Origin: Eleusine coracana subsp. coracana
Taxonomy: Eukaryota; Streptophyta; Magnoliopsida; Poales; Poaceae
Assembly: GCA_032690845.1 (NCBI GenBank)
Contig: CM064427.1
Coordinates: forward strand, 13,899,501 to 13,963,500
Direction of reading: 5' to 3'
Length of the DNA: 64,000 bases
A program made the position numbers and the translations under genes. Shown one piece after another: positions 47,353 to 58,984 of the stretch; position 1 is the stretch's first letter, and each line of letters starts with the position of its first letter. The notes beneath the pieces were generated by a model that saw only the letters and a list, made by a program, of their open reading frames with translations, made no database searches and was not told the origin of the DNA.

Positions 47353-48900
47353 TCAGGGTGACCCGCAGCGGCTTGGGACGAAACCAACCTGCTTACCTTG
47401 CACATCGTACACCACCTCCTTTGTCCTCTGCATCTGTATCCCAAGGGAGTTCCACGGGAACTCCTCGTCCGGCGCGGCAGCGAATGCAAGGCACATGAAG
47501 GGAAAATGTTCGTTCTCGTGCTCGCGGAAAAAGTACAAGTACTGCCTTGAGTCCAGGTCCATGACGACTCCGTTACCGAACATGAGGGCCATGGTCGGGA
47601 CTGTGATGGAGGCATACCCGGTAACGTTGTAGCAGGTGTCAAGCCCGCCGAACGCGGGCGCCCGCTGGTACTGTTTCATCGCCCTCCGGAACTCGTCCCG
47701 GAGAGCGGCATAGATGGGCGGGCTCAGGTAGCTGAACTTAGACTGTGTTTCGATCATCGTCCCGTTTCCCCTGTACGCCGCTGGAGGAAACGGGAGGTCC
47801 TTGCCGTGGACGGTGATGCCAACTAGGTCGACGAAGTAGAAGTTGGGGCCGGTCGGCTGGTTCACCAGCGGCACGAATTTGACATCAGGGTTGCTCTTGT
47901 ACTGTGACAGGTCGGGCAAGATGGAGAGGAAGCCGTGGGTGTCAGTGTCCCCCGGGAGGCAGTACGAGAAAGGGGCCGCGCCGGTCGGCACATACGGAAG
48001 CAGCCGGGACACCAGCGAGTTCCTGCTCAGGCTGAGGTCAATGTTCCCAACAGCCACTTCGTTGTCATCGCGGAACAGGTTGCCCACCTGCAAGCAGCCG
48101 ACGGCAAAGCCTTGAACACTGAGCGAGGTGGAGAGTGTGAACGTGTCAGCTACGAGAGTGCCGTTGCCGTAGACGTGGGTGGAGTTTTGAAGAGTGAAGG
48201 CGCACGACCCATCAGCGGAACACGACGTCCCCCTGCATTTGGGAGAGTCGCATGGCACCTTGTAGAAGGACGACGACTTAGAGGGGTCGAACGCCTTCTT
48301 CTTCCCGCACGACGCGCTTCCAGTTCCCGAAAGGCACGGCTTGCACCGTAGCTTCGACATCCCGCTGGCGTCGAAGGACAACGGGAAATGCTGCGCCGGC
48401 GTGCCGTAGCCGGCGATCACCGTGTACTCGTACACTCCAGGGAGGCCGTCGACGATGTTCTGCTTTGCCGGGTACGTTTGGTCTGATGAACCCTGCTTCT
48501 TGGCTGAGGAGCCAGATTTTTGGACCTCGGAGAGGTAGCGCAGGCGGAGGCTGTCGCGGTGGAGGATCTCATCCAGTGAGGCCTTGCTCCCTTGCTTCCT
48601 GCTGGCGCTACCGAGCGGCGAACACGGGCTCAGCCGGTGCACGACTGGCAGCTTGTTGCCGCTTATAGATCCTGCAAAATCCGTAATGTCAGGTGTGGAT
48701 TAAGTGTTCCTTTGAGGATGAGATATGGTCCGGAATTGAGGTCAAGCAACAGCACCTGTGGACATTGGCGGGCAGGTCGTCGTTGAAGGTGAGGCACCTG
48801 AATCGTCGATTGAACGGAGACTGACAAAGGTCCTGGACCCGTGAGTGTGACTAAAAAGAAGACACAGGACTAACAGTGGGAGATGCATGGCTGATGCCAT
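47353..48900 (-). CDS. Aspartyl protease-like protein (A1, nepenthesin/CND41-like) with altered catalytic motifs
   Basis: Two exons: 48900-48756 and 48671-47353, with an 84-bp GT-AG intron (G|GA codon joined in phase). Product 487 aa. Residues 1-21 (MASAMHLPLLVLCLLFSHTHG) are a signal peptide. A propeptide with LPVVHRLSPCSPL follows, typical of CND41/AED1-type plant proteases. The N-lobe motif is FDASGMS where D[TS]G is expected (Asp149 kept, Gly moved). The C-lobe motif is MIETQSKFSYL where IDSGT is expected (Asp to Glu at about residue 356, Gly to Gln). Many cysteines of the nepenthesin-type insertion remain (CKPC, SCGKK, CDSPKC, CSADGSC). The frame is intact, so this may be a non-catalytic protease homologue rather than a pseudogene. 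A TATA box lies about 80 bp upstream. Confidence 0.88.
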
Positions 48901-48974
48901 GACTCTGATTGTGACAAGGGAAGTGAAGTAAGGCGGATTGCTTGCACACCAACTGCTGGCATGCGCGCATGGGC

Positions 48975-48983
48975 CTATTTATA
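48975..48983 (-). promoter_or_regulatory. TATA box of the aspartyl protease-like gene
   Basis: On the - strand the sequence is catataaataggcc, with TATAAATAG at 48983-48975, 75-85 bp upstream of the ATG at 48900. That spacing allows a short 5' UTR. Confidence 0.6.
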
Positions 48984-49829
48984 TGCGTGCGAGTAAAACC
49001 ATTGGCAGTTCGTTCTTGTTGCACCCACTTGTAAGAGGAAATAAACATATCAGTGGTTCGTTGTATGGTGTCTATGGATCATTGTATCTTTGAACTGGTC
49101 ACCCCAAGGTCAGTGTCACTCCGTGCCCAGCCAAATTGACACCGCGTAAATAAAAATCATTGAATCCACGATCAAAGTTGATATAGCTGGACTTGGGTAA
49201 ATAAGTTGGTACATGGGAACAGATGGGTTTATTAGAATACACTTCTCCGTGCAACAACCAAGAATATACTCTTCCTTGCACTGTCCATTAATTCTGTTGA
49301 TTCCCATAGGCCGTAGCAAGCATTGCAGCTGTACAGAGGCAGGTAAACATATATACATAGCGCCGGTGATATAAAAATAAATATTACTGGCTTTACAAAG
49401 ACGTCCTAGGTTATCCTATGGGAAAATTGGATGCTTGACATTAGATCCCGGTTTTAGAAATTTGTCATTAAACTGGACTAACCCACTATAATACGAGTGA
49501 AGTCTGTAAGTTTTTAGTCCGTCCTACCATCAGTATCCTCAGGCTTCAAGCCTTGAGCCTGCATCATTTTCTGTTCACTTTAGTTTCTACATGGAGAGTA
49601 AACTTCGATGGTATTAAGGTGCGCTGGACTAGTTTCTCTACCAATAGTGGTGCCAATTATTTCTATGTAGTACTCTAGGACAGTGGCTCACAATGTGTAC
49701 TCGTATTGGAAACGGCTTTGCATTGCTAGGGATAAAGAAAAGAAAAGAATGATCTAAACGTGACTTACTCACATACAGTTGTTAAAAAAAGTTCACCCAA
49801 ACATTTAGAGAACAATAGTGAGAACAAGA

Positions 49830-50200
49830 ATTTTTTTCCTCTCATGCTAATTGCCTAACGCCAATTGCAAAAGAAAAATTGCGATGTTGGGTAGTTAATT
49901 AATAGGAGTAAGAGTATTTTTAGACTAATTTTTTCTATAATAAAAGTGGTGGGTATTTTTTTTCTTTTTCTCTCCCTCACGTTAATTCCCTCATGTCAAT
50001 TGCAAAAGGAAAATGGCAATGTGGGTAATCTCTCACATTATTTCCCTCACGTCAAATGCAAAAGGAAAATGGCAATGGTGAGTAATTAATTAAGAGGAAT
50101 ATAGGTACACGTCAATTGCAAAAAGCAATTGACAATGGTGGGTAATTAATAAAGAAGAATAGGGGTATTTTGGACTATTCTTTCATAATGACAGTGATGG
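49830..50200. repeat. Degenerate tandem repeat, four units
   Basis: A core (gtcaattgcaaaaggaaaatggcaatggtgggtaattaatt) occurs four times, at about 49855, 49995, 50053 and 50107, with spacing of 55-140 bp. The last unit is palindromic (gtcaattgcaaaaagcaattgac). The trailing motif tttggactattctttcataatgacagtgatgggtaat is also seen near 40880-40920. Confidence 0.6.
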
Positions 50201-50270
50201 GTAATTTTTTTCTTCGATTAATGTAAGAATTTCTAGACTTTAAGAGCGAATATGGTAGCTCTTTTTGTTA

Positions 50271-50275
<5 letters not shown>

Positions 50276-50307
<32 letters not shown>
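50276..50307. repeat. TA dinucleotide microsatellite
   Basis: About 32 bp of uninterrupted TA repeat, between the tandem repeat block and the duplicated segment. Confidence 0.8.
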
Positions 50308-50309
<2 letters not shown>

Positions 50310-50410
50310 TAGATATCCATATTTGATTCTAACTAAAATAATTGAAATTGCAACTCACGTATGGGATTGTAAGTTTGTAACTCTCGGTGTGCAGACGAAG
50401 CATCAGTAAC

Positions 50411-51130
50411 CTCCTCATACCTCCCGAACTAAACAATGCAGCACGCCAGCACCTCTGTTATCTACTTATCTCCCTTTCGGAATCAATATTCGGCCCCATC
50501 CACGGTAGCACCTTTGTTATCCTACCTTAGCTGAAACCTGGCACAAGGATTTTGTATGTAACGAGTGGTGGGCCAGCCACTAAGGCCCTGTTTGGATCCA
50601 CCAAAGTTTCTTAAAAACTGGTTTTACTTTTAGTTTCTAAAAACAAGTTTTTTAATAAAAAACTGGATGAGGATGTTTGGATCCTAGCTTTTATAATCTA
50701 TAAACTACTTTTTTGATAGTTAATTGTATTAGAATGAGGAAAAAACTGGTATTAACTGGATTGAGCTAGATTATGAGTTTCTTAAAAACTAGTCTATTTG
50801 GAGGCCCTCCAGTTTTTAGAAACCAGATTCTTAAAAACTGAAGGCATCAAACAGGGCCTAAGGCAAAATCCACCCTGGCCTGATTTTTAGCCCAGTTACA
50901 CAGTGGAAACTTCTATAGTTTTTGTGTCAATGGTTGTTTCAAATTTGACCAGGTCATGTAATGCCCTGAGGTACTAAATATTCTGGGCCCACCCATACGT
51001 AAACGTAGCACTTTTCATATGGTTTGATCTGTCCGACCTTCTGGCAGTGGCATGTCCTAGGTTTGATTTGTCGCTGCAGAGTGCGGAATGTTGTAGCTGT
51101 GCGTGAGAGAGAGAGGCCGTGTAGCGTAGG
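50411..51130. repeat. Direct duplication, copy 1 (carries a MITE)
   Basis: 720 bp that match 51781-52213 nearly base for base once the 275-bp MITE with its TAA duplication and one 8-bp indel (tctactta) are removed. Shared landmarks are aacaatgcagcacgccagcacctctgtt, ggtgggccagccacta, gttacacagtggaaac, and gagagagaggccgtgtagcgtagg at the right edge. No coding potential is recognised. It may be a tandem duplication or the ends of a small unknown element. Confidence 0.85.
50584..50858. mobile_element. Tourist-like MITE with TAA target duplication and a matching empty site
   Basis: The 275-bp element has inverted termini GGCCCTGTTTG...CAAACAGGGCC and inverted subterminal copies of ttcttaaaaactg. 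It is flanked by TAA on both sides (50581-50583 and 50859-50861), the target duplication of PIF/Harbinger-type elements. The paralogous segment at 51781-52213 reads ccactaaggcaaaatcc at the same point, which is the empty site with a single TAA. Confidence 0.93.
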
Positions 51131-51780
51131 TTAGTGATGAAAGCAAAAGTGGTAATTATCAGTTTACTGATGCTCGTTTTTATATTTTATCTATTACAAC
51201 ATGAAAAAAATGATATTTCGAAGAAGTGAAGTAAAAATGGTAGTAATTCGTGGAAGTAGTAGTGAAAACAATTTTAAAGTTTTTCAATCATGTCCGTAAA
51301 TTCCATTTTAATGTGGAAATTAACGTAGAGCAATGTAGGTAATTTCTTATTGAGTATTTTGATTATAGCAAATCTCTCTAAAAGGCAAGTAATACTTCTA
51401 GTCTAAAATAAATCATAAATTTCTCAATATAATTATCTACTTTTTATTTTTATAGATGTCATTTTTCATACATGTATACACAATTATTCAATAATTAATA
51501 CGCTACAACCAGTTCACCCTAGTCACTACGCCGTGGTCGAGATGCAAGCATGACATCTCTAATTTCTCTGTTTTATCAGTGCTATACTTTATGATGTTTC
51601 CAATTGTTAATATTGAATTCCGATCGATATCATCTATTTTAGTTGCAATAATATTATTTTCAACTTTACTAAAATACCGACGTCGTATTCATTTCTATTA
51701 GTACCGTTATCAATTTTGCTTCTAGAAAAAAAAAATATGAAAGCAAAAATAATCGAGCCTTCTTCCGATCATTTTCGACC

Positions 51781-52213
51781 GCTTTGATCCTACCTCCCCA
51801 ACTAAACAATGCAGCACGCCAGCACCTCTGTTATCTCCCTTTCGGAATCAGTATTCGGCTCCATCCACGGTAGCACCTTTGTTATCCTACCTTAGCTGAA
51901 ACCTGGCACAAGGATTTTGTACGTATCGAGTGGTGGGCCAGCCACTAAGGCAAAATCCACCCTGGTCTGATTTTTAGCCCGGTTACACAGTGGAAACTTC
52001 ATAGTTTTTGTTTCAATGGTTATTTCAAATTTGACCAGGTCATGTAATGCCCTGAGTTACAAAATATTCTGAGCCCAGCCATATGTAAACGTAGCACTTT
52101 TCACATGGTTTGATCTGTCCGACCTTCTGGCAGTGGCACGTCCTAGGTTTGATTTGTCGCTGCAGGGTGCGGAATGTTGTAGCTGTGCGTGAGAGAGAGG
52201 CCGTGTAGCGTAG
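51781..52213. repeat. Direct duplication, copy 2 (empty MITE site)
   Basis: Second copy of the segment at 50411-51130, in the same orientation, start-to-start distance about 1.37 kb. It lacks the MITE. The 650 bp between the copies (51131-51780) are AT-rich and hold no gene. Confidence 0.85.
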
Positions 52214-53050
52214 GTGCATTGACGGAGGAGAGTAATGGCGTCGTATCTAGGACATATTTAGGGGAATTTTCGTTTACCCGTCTATATATACTTAGTTGCA
52301 TCAAATATTTGTAAGAAGTTGCGGATCCAGTATCTGGTTAAGACTCGGGACAAATCTGGTGTAGAAAATAGTGATCAGAGCAAAACTAGTGCAGAAAAAT
52401 AAAGATCAGAGCAGCAGATGCTAGGGTCTAGCATTTGTGGTTATATGTACGTGTTAGTTTTTTGGTGACCGAGGTGGGTTGCACTTTATATAGTGTTGTA
52501 TTTACGGACATCTACGGGAATTTATTGTGTTGTACTACTAATAATAAACAATGACGGAGCTTTGATTTCTATTCCAAGACTCGGGCCACGGCTTGTGTGG
52601 CCTCACCTGCAGGTCCGCCTCTGCTTGTAAGTTATACATTGTTTTGATATACCAACTTACAACTTTGACCGATCAATATGACTCTTGTTTAGTTTCCAAT
52701 GCAGCTCTCATTGTTTTGCCTTTGTGTAATTACCATGTAGGGTTATTTAGTATCACAAAATTTTAATGAATAATCATCAGCGACGTGAAAAGTCCATCCA
52801 ATTTGGATATGTGTTCATACTCATTTATCATTTTGAGTATGTACACATAGTTAAAACAAGATTATTAAGTGATAACTATAATTTTTTAAGGGTCTTCTAG
52901 TTATAAGCAGCATATGAACATATATCACATTTATTGTTATATAAAACTGAATATGTCCATATACTTTATATATCTCAACAAAAAAAAGAAAATAGGTCCA
53001 TATACTTTTAAGTTTAAGCCTAAGAATCATATTTTTATAGATGAAGTATA
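52214..53050. other. Intergenic, no gene
   Basis: AT-rich sequence between the duplication and the second pararetrovirus locus. Short frames only; no repeat structure recognised. Confidence 0.45.
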
Positions 53051-53960
53051 ACAATGTCTATTGAACAATTTCTGGTACCGTTACAACAATAAGAAGGATG
53101 ATAAAGGGTACTATCTGGCCATATTAAATAGTCTTTCAGAATTTTTTCATATGATTAATGGAATGCTACCATCATCTAAATGCCCAGAATGAATACAGTC
53201 ATGACCTCTATATGTGATATTTAATAAAAAACGACCAGGAATATATACATCTTTGAAGAAATTGTTATCCTAAAAAAATGGAGAGAAAGAGGTTATCCCC
53301 ATCATTTGCAAAATACATGGATGTAGATGAAGCATTGGTCAAAGCAAGAATGGCTATAGTGGCAAATTATTATATTGAACCATCTGGAAAAGAATATATA
53401 CATAGTTACACACTGGTTCAAAAATAAAAGAATAATAGCACGGTGGAAGAACCAATTATAACACAAACAAGAGATCTAGTTGGAATAAAGACTAAAGAAG
53501 AAGGTACTACATCTATGAAATTGACATACAAAAGAATGTTTGACAAAGGAAGTTGATGGATAATATATTGATTGGAAGTTAGAAGAAAAATTTGAATTAA
53601 TAGCACCTGAATAGAAGAGAGAAATAAAAGAAGATATTATGAAAGAGCTAAAGAAGGAAATATAAGAATTTTTTTAAGAAATGCGAAAGTCATATGATGA
53701 GAAAATTGCCAACTCATTCTTAAATAAAGATATTATGGATATTAGTGGACATGGACAACCTCCAAAACCCATAAAGAATTAGTCTATCAAATATAAATAA
53801 AGACTTAAAATATTGAAAATTGTAGTCTCAAAAGCGAAAGCGTGGTGAGACCCATGCTAGACTCATAAAAACAGTCATAAAAAAAAATATGGAGAGTGAT
53901 ACTCTCGAATGGGAAGCATGATGTGACCGTATAAATTATCTAGACCAATCTAGACCAATG
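53051..53960 (+). pseudogene. Probable 3' part of the pararetrovirus genome (polyprotein tail and last ORF)
   Basis: A-rich, coding-like sequence directly upstream of a second viral promoter. One stretch (about 53075-53200) is open and may be the end of the polymerase polyprotein. An ATG at 53278 starts a 49-codon frame (MERKRLSPSFAKYMDVDEAL...) ending at 53425. Coding-looking sequence continues in other frames to about 53560 and beyond, so the ORF is frameshifted. In a circular pararetrovirus genome this position, just before the leader promoter, is that of the last ORF (ORF4 in tungrovirus). Assignment rests on position and base composition; no domain is recognised. Confidence 0.45.
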
Positions 53961-53967
53961 GTCGTAG

Positions 53968-54479
53968 CACAAATAACATACCACAAAGCATCAAAAGAAG
54001 AAACTCACAAAGACATCGAAAGATATTTTCAATAGAATAGTGAAGTAGACGTGGCTATGCCATGCGTGCTAGGACAAATATTTTGAGTTGCTTCGTACCT
54101 GTAATAGATGCACGGAGACTTAGCAAGAAAAGGCAACATAATATCGTCATGAAAGGAAGACAATATTTTGAGTTGCTTCGTACATGTAATAGATGCATAA
54201 AGGCCGAGCAAGGAAAGATAAGAGAATATCATCATGAAAGTAAGACAATACCAATTGAAGGGTATTGTACATGACACTTGGTGTCCTTGCTACATGAAGA
54301 TGAAGCCTGGTTGTGCTAAATAAACAAGAAGGGGGTACCGCTTGCTCTGCTATAAAAGGAGGATTTGGGCTTCCGAAGAGGAACACCCATCACCCAACGA
54401 TCAGAGCTCATTCCTCCAAAGCGCCTTCTCCCTCCACCACCAAGTAGTAATAGTAGTGGTCCACTTGTAATATAGAGAG
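53968..54479 (+). promoter_or_regulatory. Pararetroviral promoter and leader start, copy 2 (left arm of palindrome)
   Basis: Matches the inverse of 59585-60075. It includes a tandem pair (attttgagttgcttcgtac.tgtaatagatgca at about 54077 and 54163), a TATA box (tataaaagg, 54351-54359), and the transcribed start with ccaccaccaagtagtaatagtag. The leader is interrupted at 54480 by an LTR and resumes at 58113. Confidence 0.7.
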
Positions 54480-57400
54480 TGTGACACTCCTACTGCCATA
54501 GTAGGGTTATGCTCACTAGAAACAAGAACTTAGGACAATGTTAAACTAGGAATAATCAAATTTGAATTGAATTTAAATCAATTTGAATGTGAGTTGATCT
54601 ATAAGTCAAATATTTTCAACATAACCTAGTGCCACCAAAAATATATGTTGTATATCCTGATGAAGTAGAATTTTGAGAATTATTTTAGATTTTATTCCTT
54701 TATTTAATTCCCGAATAAATGCCCAAAATATCAAAACTACCCCTCTTTGAAAAAATTCATATTCAAATTCGAATGGGAACTATTGACCATTAGCATTTTT
54801 ATAAATTCAAGCACATCATGTTGAGCTCTCTCATATTTTTAGTTTACCTGGATCAGCCACCAATTAAATCCCAAGAAAATAACAAGCACCGGCGGTTTAT
54901 AGGAATTTAAAACAAAGAAAATAAAAACTGGCCATGGGACCCACCCATCAGCGACGCTGAGGAAACACACCGCTGCCGCCCGCCTCGCTCCAGCGGTCGT
55001 ACGCCGCGTGGGCATCGACGACGGGCGCAAGCGTCACCTGGGCGGATCCAGGCCCCCACCCCAACGCCTTGTCCCCCTCCTGGTCGACTTTTCCCCTCCG
55101 TGCCCCGCTAATTTTCTCTCACCGCGCTCGCGTCTGCTCCTGCTCCCGTCATTGCCTCTCCACCTCGTCTGGCCGCTGCAGTCCACCGAGGCCTGAACCA
55201 AGCCGCCGGGGCCAGCACCGGGATGTACTGAAGCCCCTCACTGCGTCACCTCCCCTTCCCTCGCCCGGCATTAAGAGATCGACGCGAGTCTTCCCTAGCA
55301 ACGACGACTTCGGCCAACTCCACCCCGCGGCGTCGTGACTTCCCCATGGTGAGCCATAACTCGATTCATCGTAATGGAGGCTCGCCAAGGCCATCACTCA
55401 CCCCCCTGACTACTTGCATGCCCTGATGCCGCTGTTGTTCCGCCGGATTTGACGCTCCCGCCGCCGTCAAGCAAAGCCGCTGCCACATCATCAACAACCT
55501 GCGTCCTCTGGTCTTCCCAGTCCAACCCCGCGCCACCCTGTTCCTCACCCCGGTGAAGCTCTCAGGCAAGACCCGAACCTATTTCCCTTGTCCCTCGCCG
55601 CGTGAGCCCTCGCCGACCCTTACCCCTGTCCCCGTCATCGTCGGGATCCCCTTTCCGGCCACCGCCGGCGGTCACCGTCCACTCCATCGGGGGCGCCCCG
55701 AGAGAGGAGCGTTTTACCCTTTTGCATCAACCCGAGCTGAGGCCCATAGCAGGCTGCGGCGAGCCCGCCAGCCATCACCGCCGCACTCCGGCGTGGCAGC
55801 CTCGCGAGCGCGGGGGAGATGGGTTTAAACCCATTTTCTTTTAGGAAATTTTATTCCAAAAACTTGGCTGAAATTGAAAAATGCATAGAAAAATAAATAC
55901 TATGAATTTTAGGGCAAGGAAAATTTCTTTGAGGTACCGTAGATTTGTACTATTATAGAAAAATGATAAACCCTTGATATGATTAATATTTTTACCGGAA
56001 CCAAAATAAATAGGTAAAACACTAATAAAATTATAAATAAATCAAGGGAGCTAGTAAATTCTTGACATTTTGTTCCCAACTATATTTATCTATGCCTAAT
56101 CATCCTGAAATGTGGCTTCTGATATTTCTCTGTAATTTAGTCATAATTAATTATTTAGCCTTTTGCCTCGTATTAATTAATTAAAAAATTTATGGCTCAA
56201 TGCATATAAGTCAAAATTGGCAAATAAATCGCTCCTGGTGTTTCCTAATTACAGTAAATCACCCATGTGTAATTAATCTTCAAAACATGCTAAATTTATT
56301 TCACTACCTTATAGGATCATTATTGTCCTAATTAACTCTATGTTATACTTCAGGATTTATATCATAAAAACTTATTCATGCTTATCATCATGCCCAACAC
56401 GCTGGTAATATTATTGTTGGTCATTGCACACTGACCATATACCTGTCATGAGTGTATCAATCACAAACACCCATACCCCCCCCTTCGCTTTTACATATCA
56501 CCTGACTGCGTCAATGTATTTGTTGAGGAAGTGCCATGAATCTCCTCTCATAATCATCATCATTTGTATCATATAGATCACGAAGTGAACCACGTGGAGG
56601 CAGGACAGGAGCATGAGCCAGAAGGACCGGGTGGTGCTTCAGCTAACCAGGAGCAGAACCAAGGTAAGTCCCCGTGCATCCCACCCGTTTTATACTTTTA
56701 TTTTGTCACTAGTTGGGGATGTAGACTTGTCTGTGCATTAAGTTTATAGGAGTTATTTGAAAACCTAGTATTGCAGTAGGTTCTCTTTACCTGATAATAG
56801 CCTCAGGACGGTAGTCACTCTGCTTAATCTAGAACGATTATTTAATGAGCGGTATGGAGACCACTCGTAGACTAGGAAATATTATCACTGGGAATAATAT
56901 CGGCTGAAGGAAAGTTTGGATGGGATAATAATAAAGACCAGACGGGCAACTAGGTGGAAAGGGAAGGATAGCTTGTCTTCAAGGAGGTAGCCCCGTCCGA
57001 GTCACCTAAGGCTATGCATCGTGTCCGGTCCTATGAGGTCAAGTTTGAACGTACTGTTTGCATGCTAGAGTTATGGACCCAGTAAACCGATGTAGCTACG
57101 ACTGCTGCTTGGTCGGAAGATACCCTACTCCTTAAGGTGGAACTGGGGATGAGAGGAGGGAGGAATCCACTCACGGATGGCGGTATGGGATGCATCGCAT
57201 TGGGGGGCCCTTCTCGAAGGAGCCAGGCTCAGAAGACTCTACGGTACCATAAGCGGAAGGTTGCTCCATGCGGCTTTCAGGAAGCGTGTATGGGTCGTGC
57301 AAGCAGGTTGCTCCTGCAGGATGTAAATCGATTCGAGTCGCTGCCCCTCACAGTAACGAGTACCACTTGATCGCTGCTCCGGAACGTTGATGGAAGCCAT

Positions 57401-58112
57401 AAATATGATGAGTAGGTTCGACACTGCTGTATGGAATTATATTAATTTGTTGCAACCATGATTGCTGTAGTTTTAGTGCAAACTAAATATATTATTTTGC
57501 ATGGCAACTTAACTTGATGCTCGAACTTGAAAAATAAGGATCCATTCTTAGGCTGGCTTTTTGACAACATAAACCCTGCCTAGCGTTCGCATGTCTAGGT
57601 GTCGGCTGTAGTTGGCCATTTTGACGGATCAGTCTTGCTGAGTAAATTAGTTACTCAGGGCGTAGCTCTATGTGGTTTTCAAATGATCAGGGTGGAGACT
57701 GCCACTGCGGTGGGAGGTTCCACTGGGAAGGCCAGTGTCCTGACTGCTGGAATATTGAATGGGAGCTTTGCACCAATGATGACGAGGAGTAGGCTTGTGT
57801 GCGCTGGTACGGTGTAAAGGGCATGACACTGATCATGGCCGGCTTCTACTACTGTGTATCGCCGTGAGAGGACGTTGTATCTTACTTTCATCAAAACTCT
57901 TTAGTACTGTTGAACTATTTCACTTCTGCACTTTTAAAACTCTAATTTGTAATTGAAATTTGGATTTATGTAAAACTCTGTACTCTATCCATGTTCTTGT
58001 TGCAAGCTATGTTATTTCTGTCATTTTGTACTATTGGGCATCACAGCGCGTGTTGTCATCCGAGAAAGAACCTAGAACAAAATCCTCTCCGTGGTAAGGC
58101 GGTTCTGTTACA
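54480..58112 (+). mobile_element. Solo LTR (3.6 kb, long-LTR family) inserted in the viral leader
   Basis: It starts TGTGACACTCC and ends GGTTCTGTTACA. The flanks are gagag (54475-54479) and cagag (58113-58117), a 5-bp target duplication with one change. The inverse viral copy at about 59565-59590 shows the uninterrupted site (tatagagagggaaattcc), which fixes both ends. The interior has a GC-rich block (54930-55830) with overlapping spurious ORFs, and shared landmarks with 35032-39311 and 62811-64000 (ctgcaggatgtaaatcgattcgag at 57317). The absence of an internal region and second LTR indicates unequal recombination. A Tekay/Del-like Gypsy origin is inferred from length and ends only. Confidence 0.8.
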
Positions 58113-58745
58113 CAGAGGGTAATTCCAATGTAACGTACCATCTGCAATGTAAATTTGGGGCTTCCCGAAAGGGAAAACCATATGTAAGCTATGTTTATGG
58201 AAATGAAGTAGTCCTGTCTTTGAAAATCCTGCGGTTATCTAAGTCCTTTCATATGAGACGAAATTCTACACTAGGGACCCCTTAGGAGAAACCTTTGGCA
58301 TGGCGATGTTCTCGTTTTAGCCTTGTGTTGTGGCGTTCGAGAGAACTGCCTGGGGAAACATTTATAGCAGAAGTGTTCTCTTCGGTCGTTAGGAGAAACC
58401 TTTCATCGCAGAGAAGTGTTCCCTTCGGTTGGAACTATCTGGGAAAACATTTAAAAACTTGTCACATATTCTGGCTATTTAGAGAATCATGGGAAAGACA
58501 TTATTGTTACTTCTGAAGCAAATTAGCGAGAAGTGTGGTGAGTACCGAGTATGGTTTTTATGACTAAGATCTTACACCGTCTGGTTATTTGTTTGGCCTC
58601 GCCAGCCGAAAGAACGATCCTGAAAGAGAACTAATAATAGCAAGACACTTAATACGTAGTGAATTTCTTGAAGTGCTAGGAATAGTCCCGAAGCACTAAG
58701 TAAGTGCATACTTGATCCCACCACCTAGTTAGTGGGGATAGCATT
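58113..58745 (+). promoter_or_regulatory. Pararetroviral leader and short ORF, copy 2 continued
   Basis: Continues the leader after the LTR: ggtaattccaatgtaac, catatgtaagctatgtttatggaaatgaa, the gttctc / gagaac blocks, and then the short ORF (58487 onwards: ATG, GKTLLLLLKQISEK...) ending early at a stop near 58551, with VWPRQPKERS still readable near 58590-58615. About 80 bp around 58330-58400 are an extra partial repeat of the neighbouring leader sequence. It forms the left arm of the palindrome. Confidence 0.65.
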
Positions 58746-58984
58746 GTAGAGATTTAGAATTTGAATAGTAGCAGAGCAATTTAAATAGTGTCCTGAATTT
58801 GAATAAGTAATAGTAAATTTTATTTATTGTTCTATATTTATTTCAAGAATTAAAATATTTGTGAACTATTCAAATTAAGGACACTATTCAATAAGTAACC
58901 ATAAAGTTTATTTAAAATAATATAGAACAATAAATAAAATTTATGGTTAATTATTCAAACTCATGACACTATTCAAATTTTGAA
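58746..58984. repeat. Centre of the viral palindrome
   Basis: AT-rich sequence with inverted symmetry about 58863 (taaattttatttattgttctatat against atatagaacaataaataaaattta). It lies between the two oppositely oriented leader copies. There is no non-palindromic spacer longer than a few tens of bases. Confidence 0.75.
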
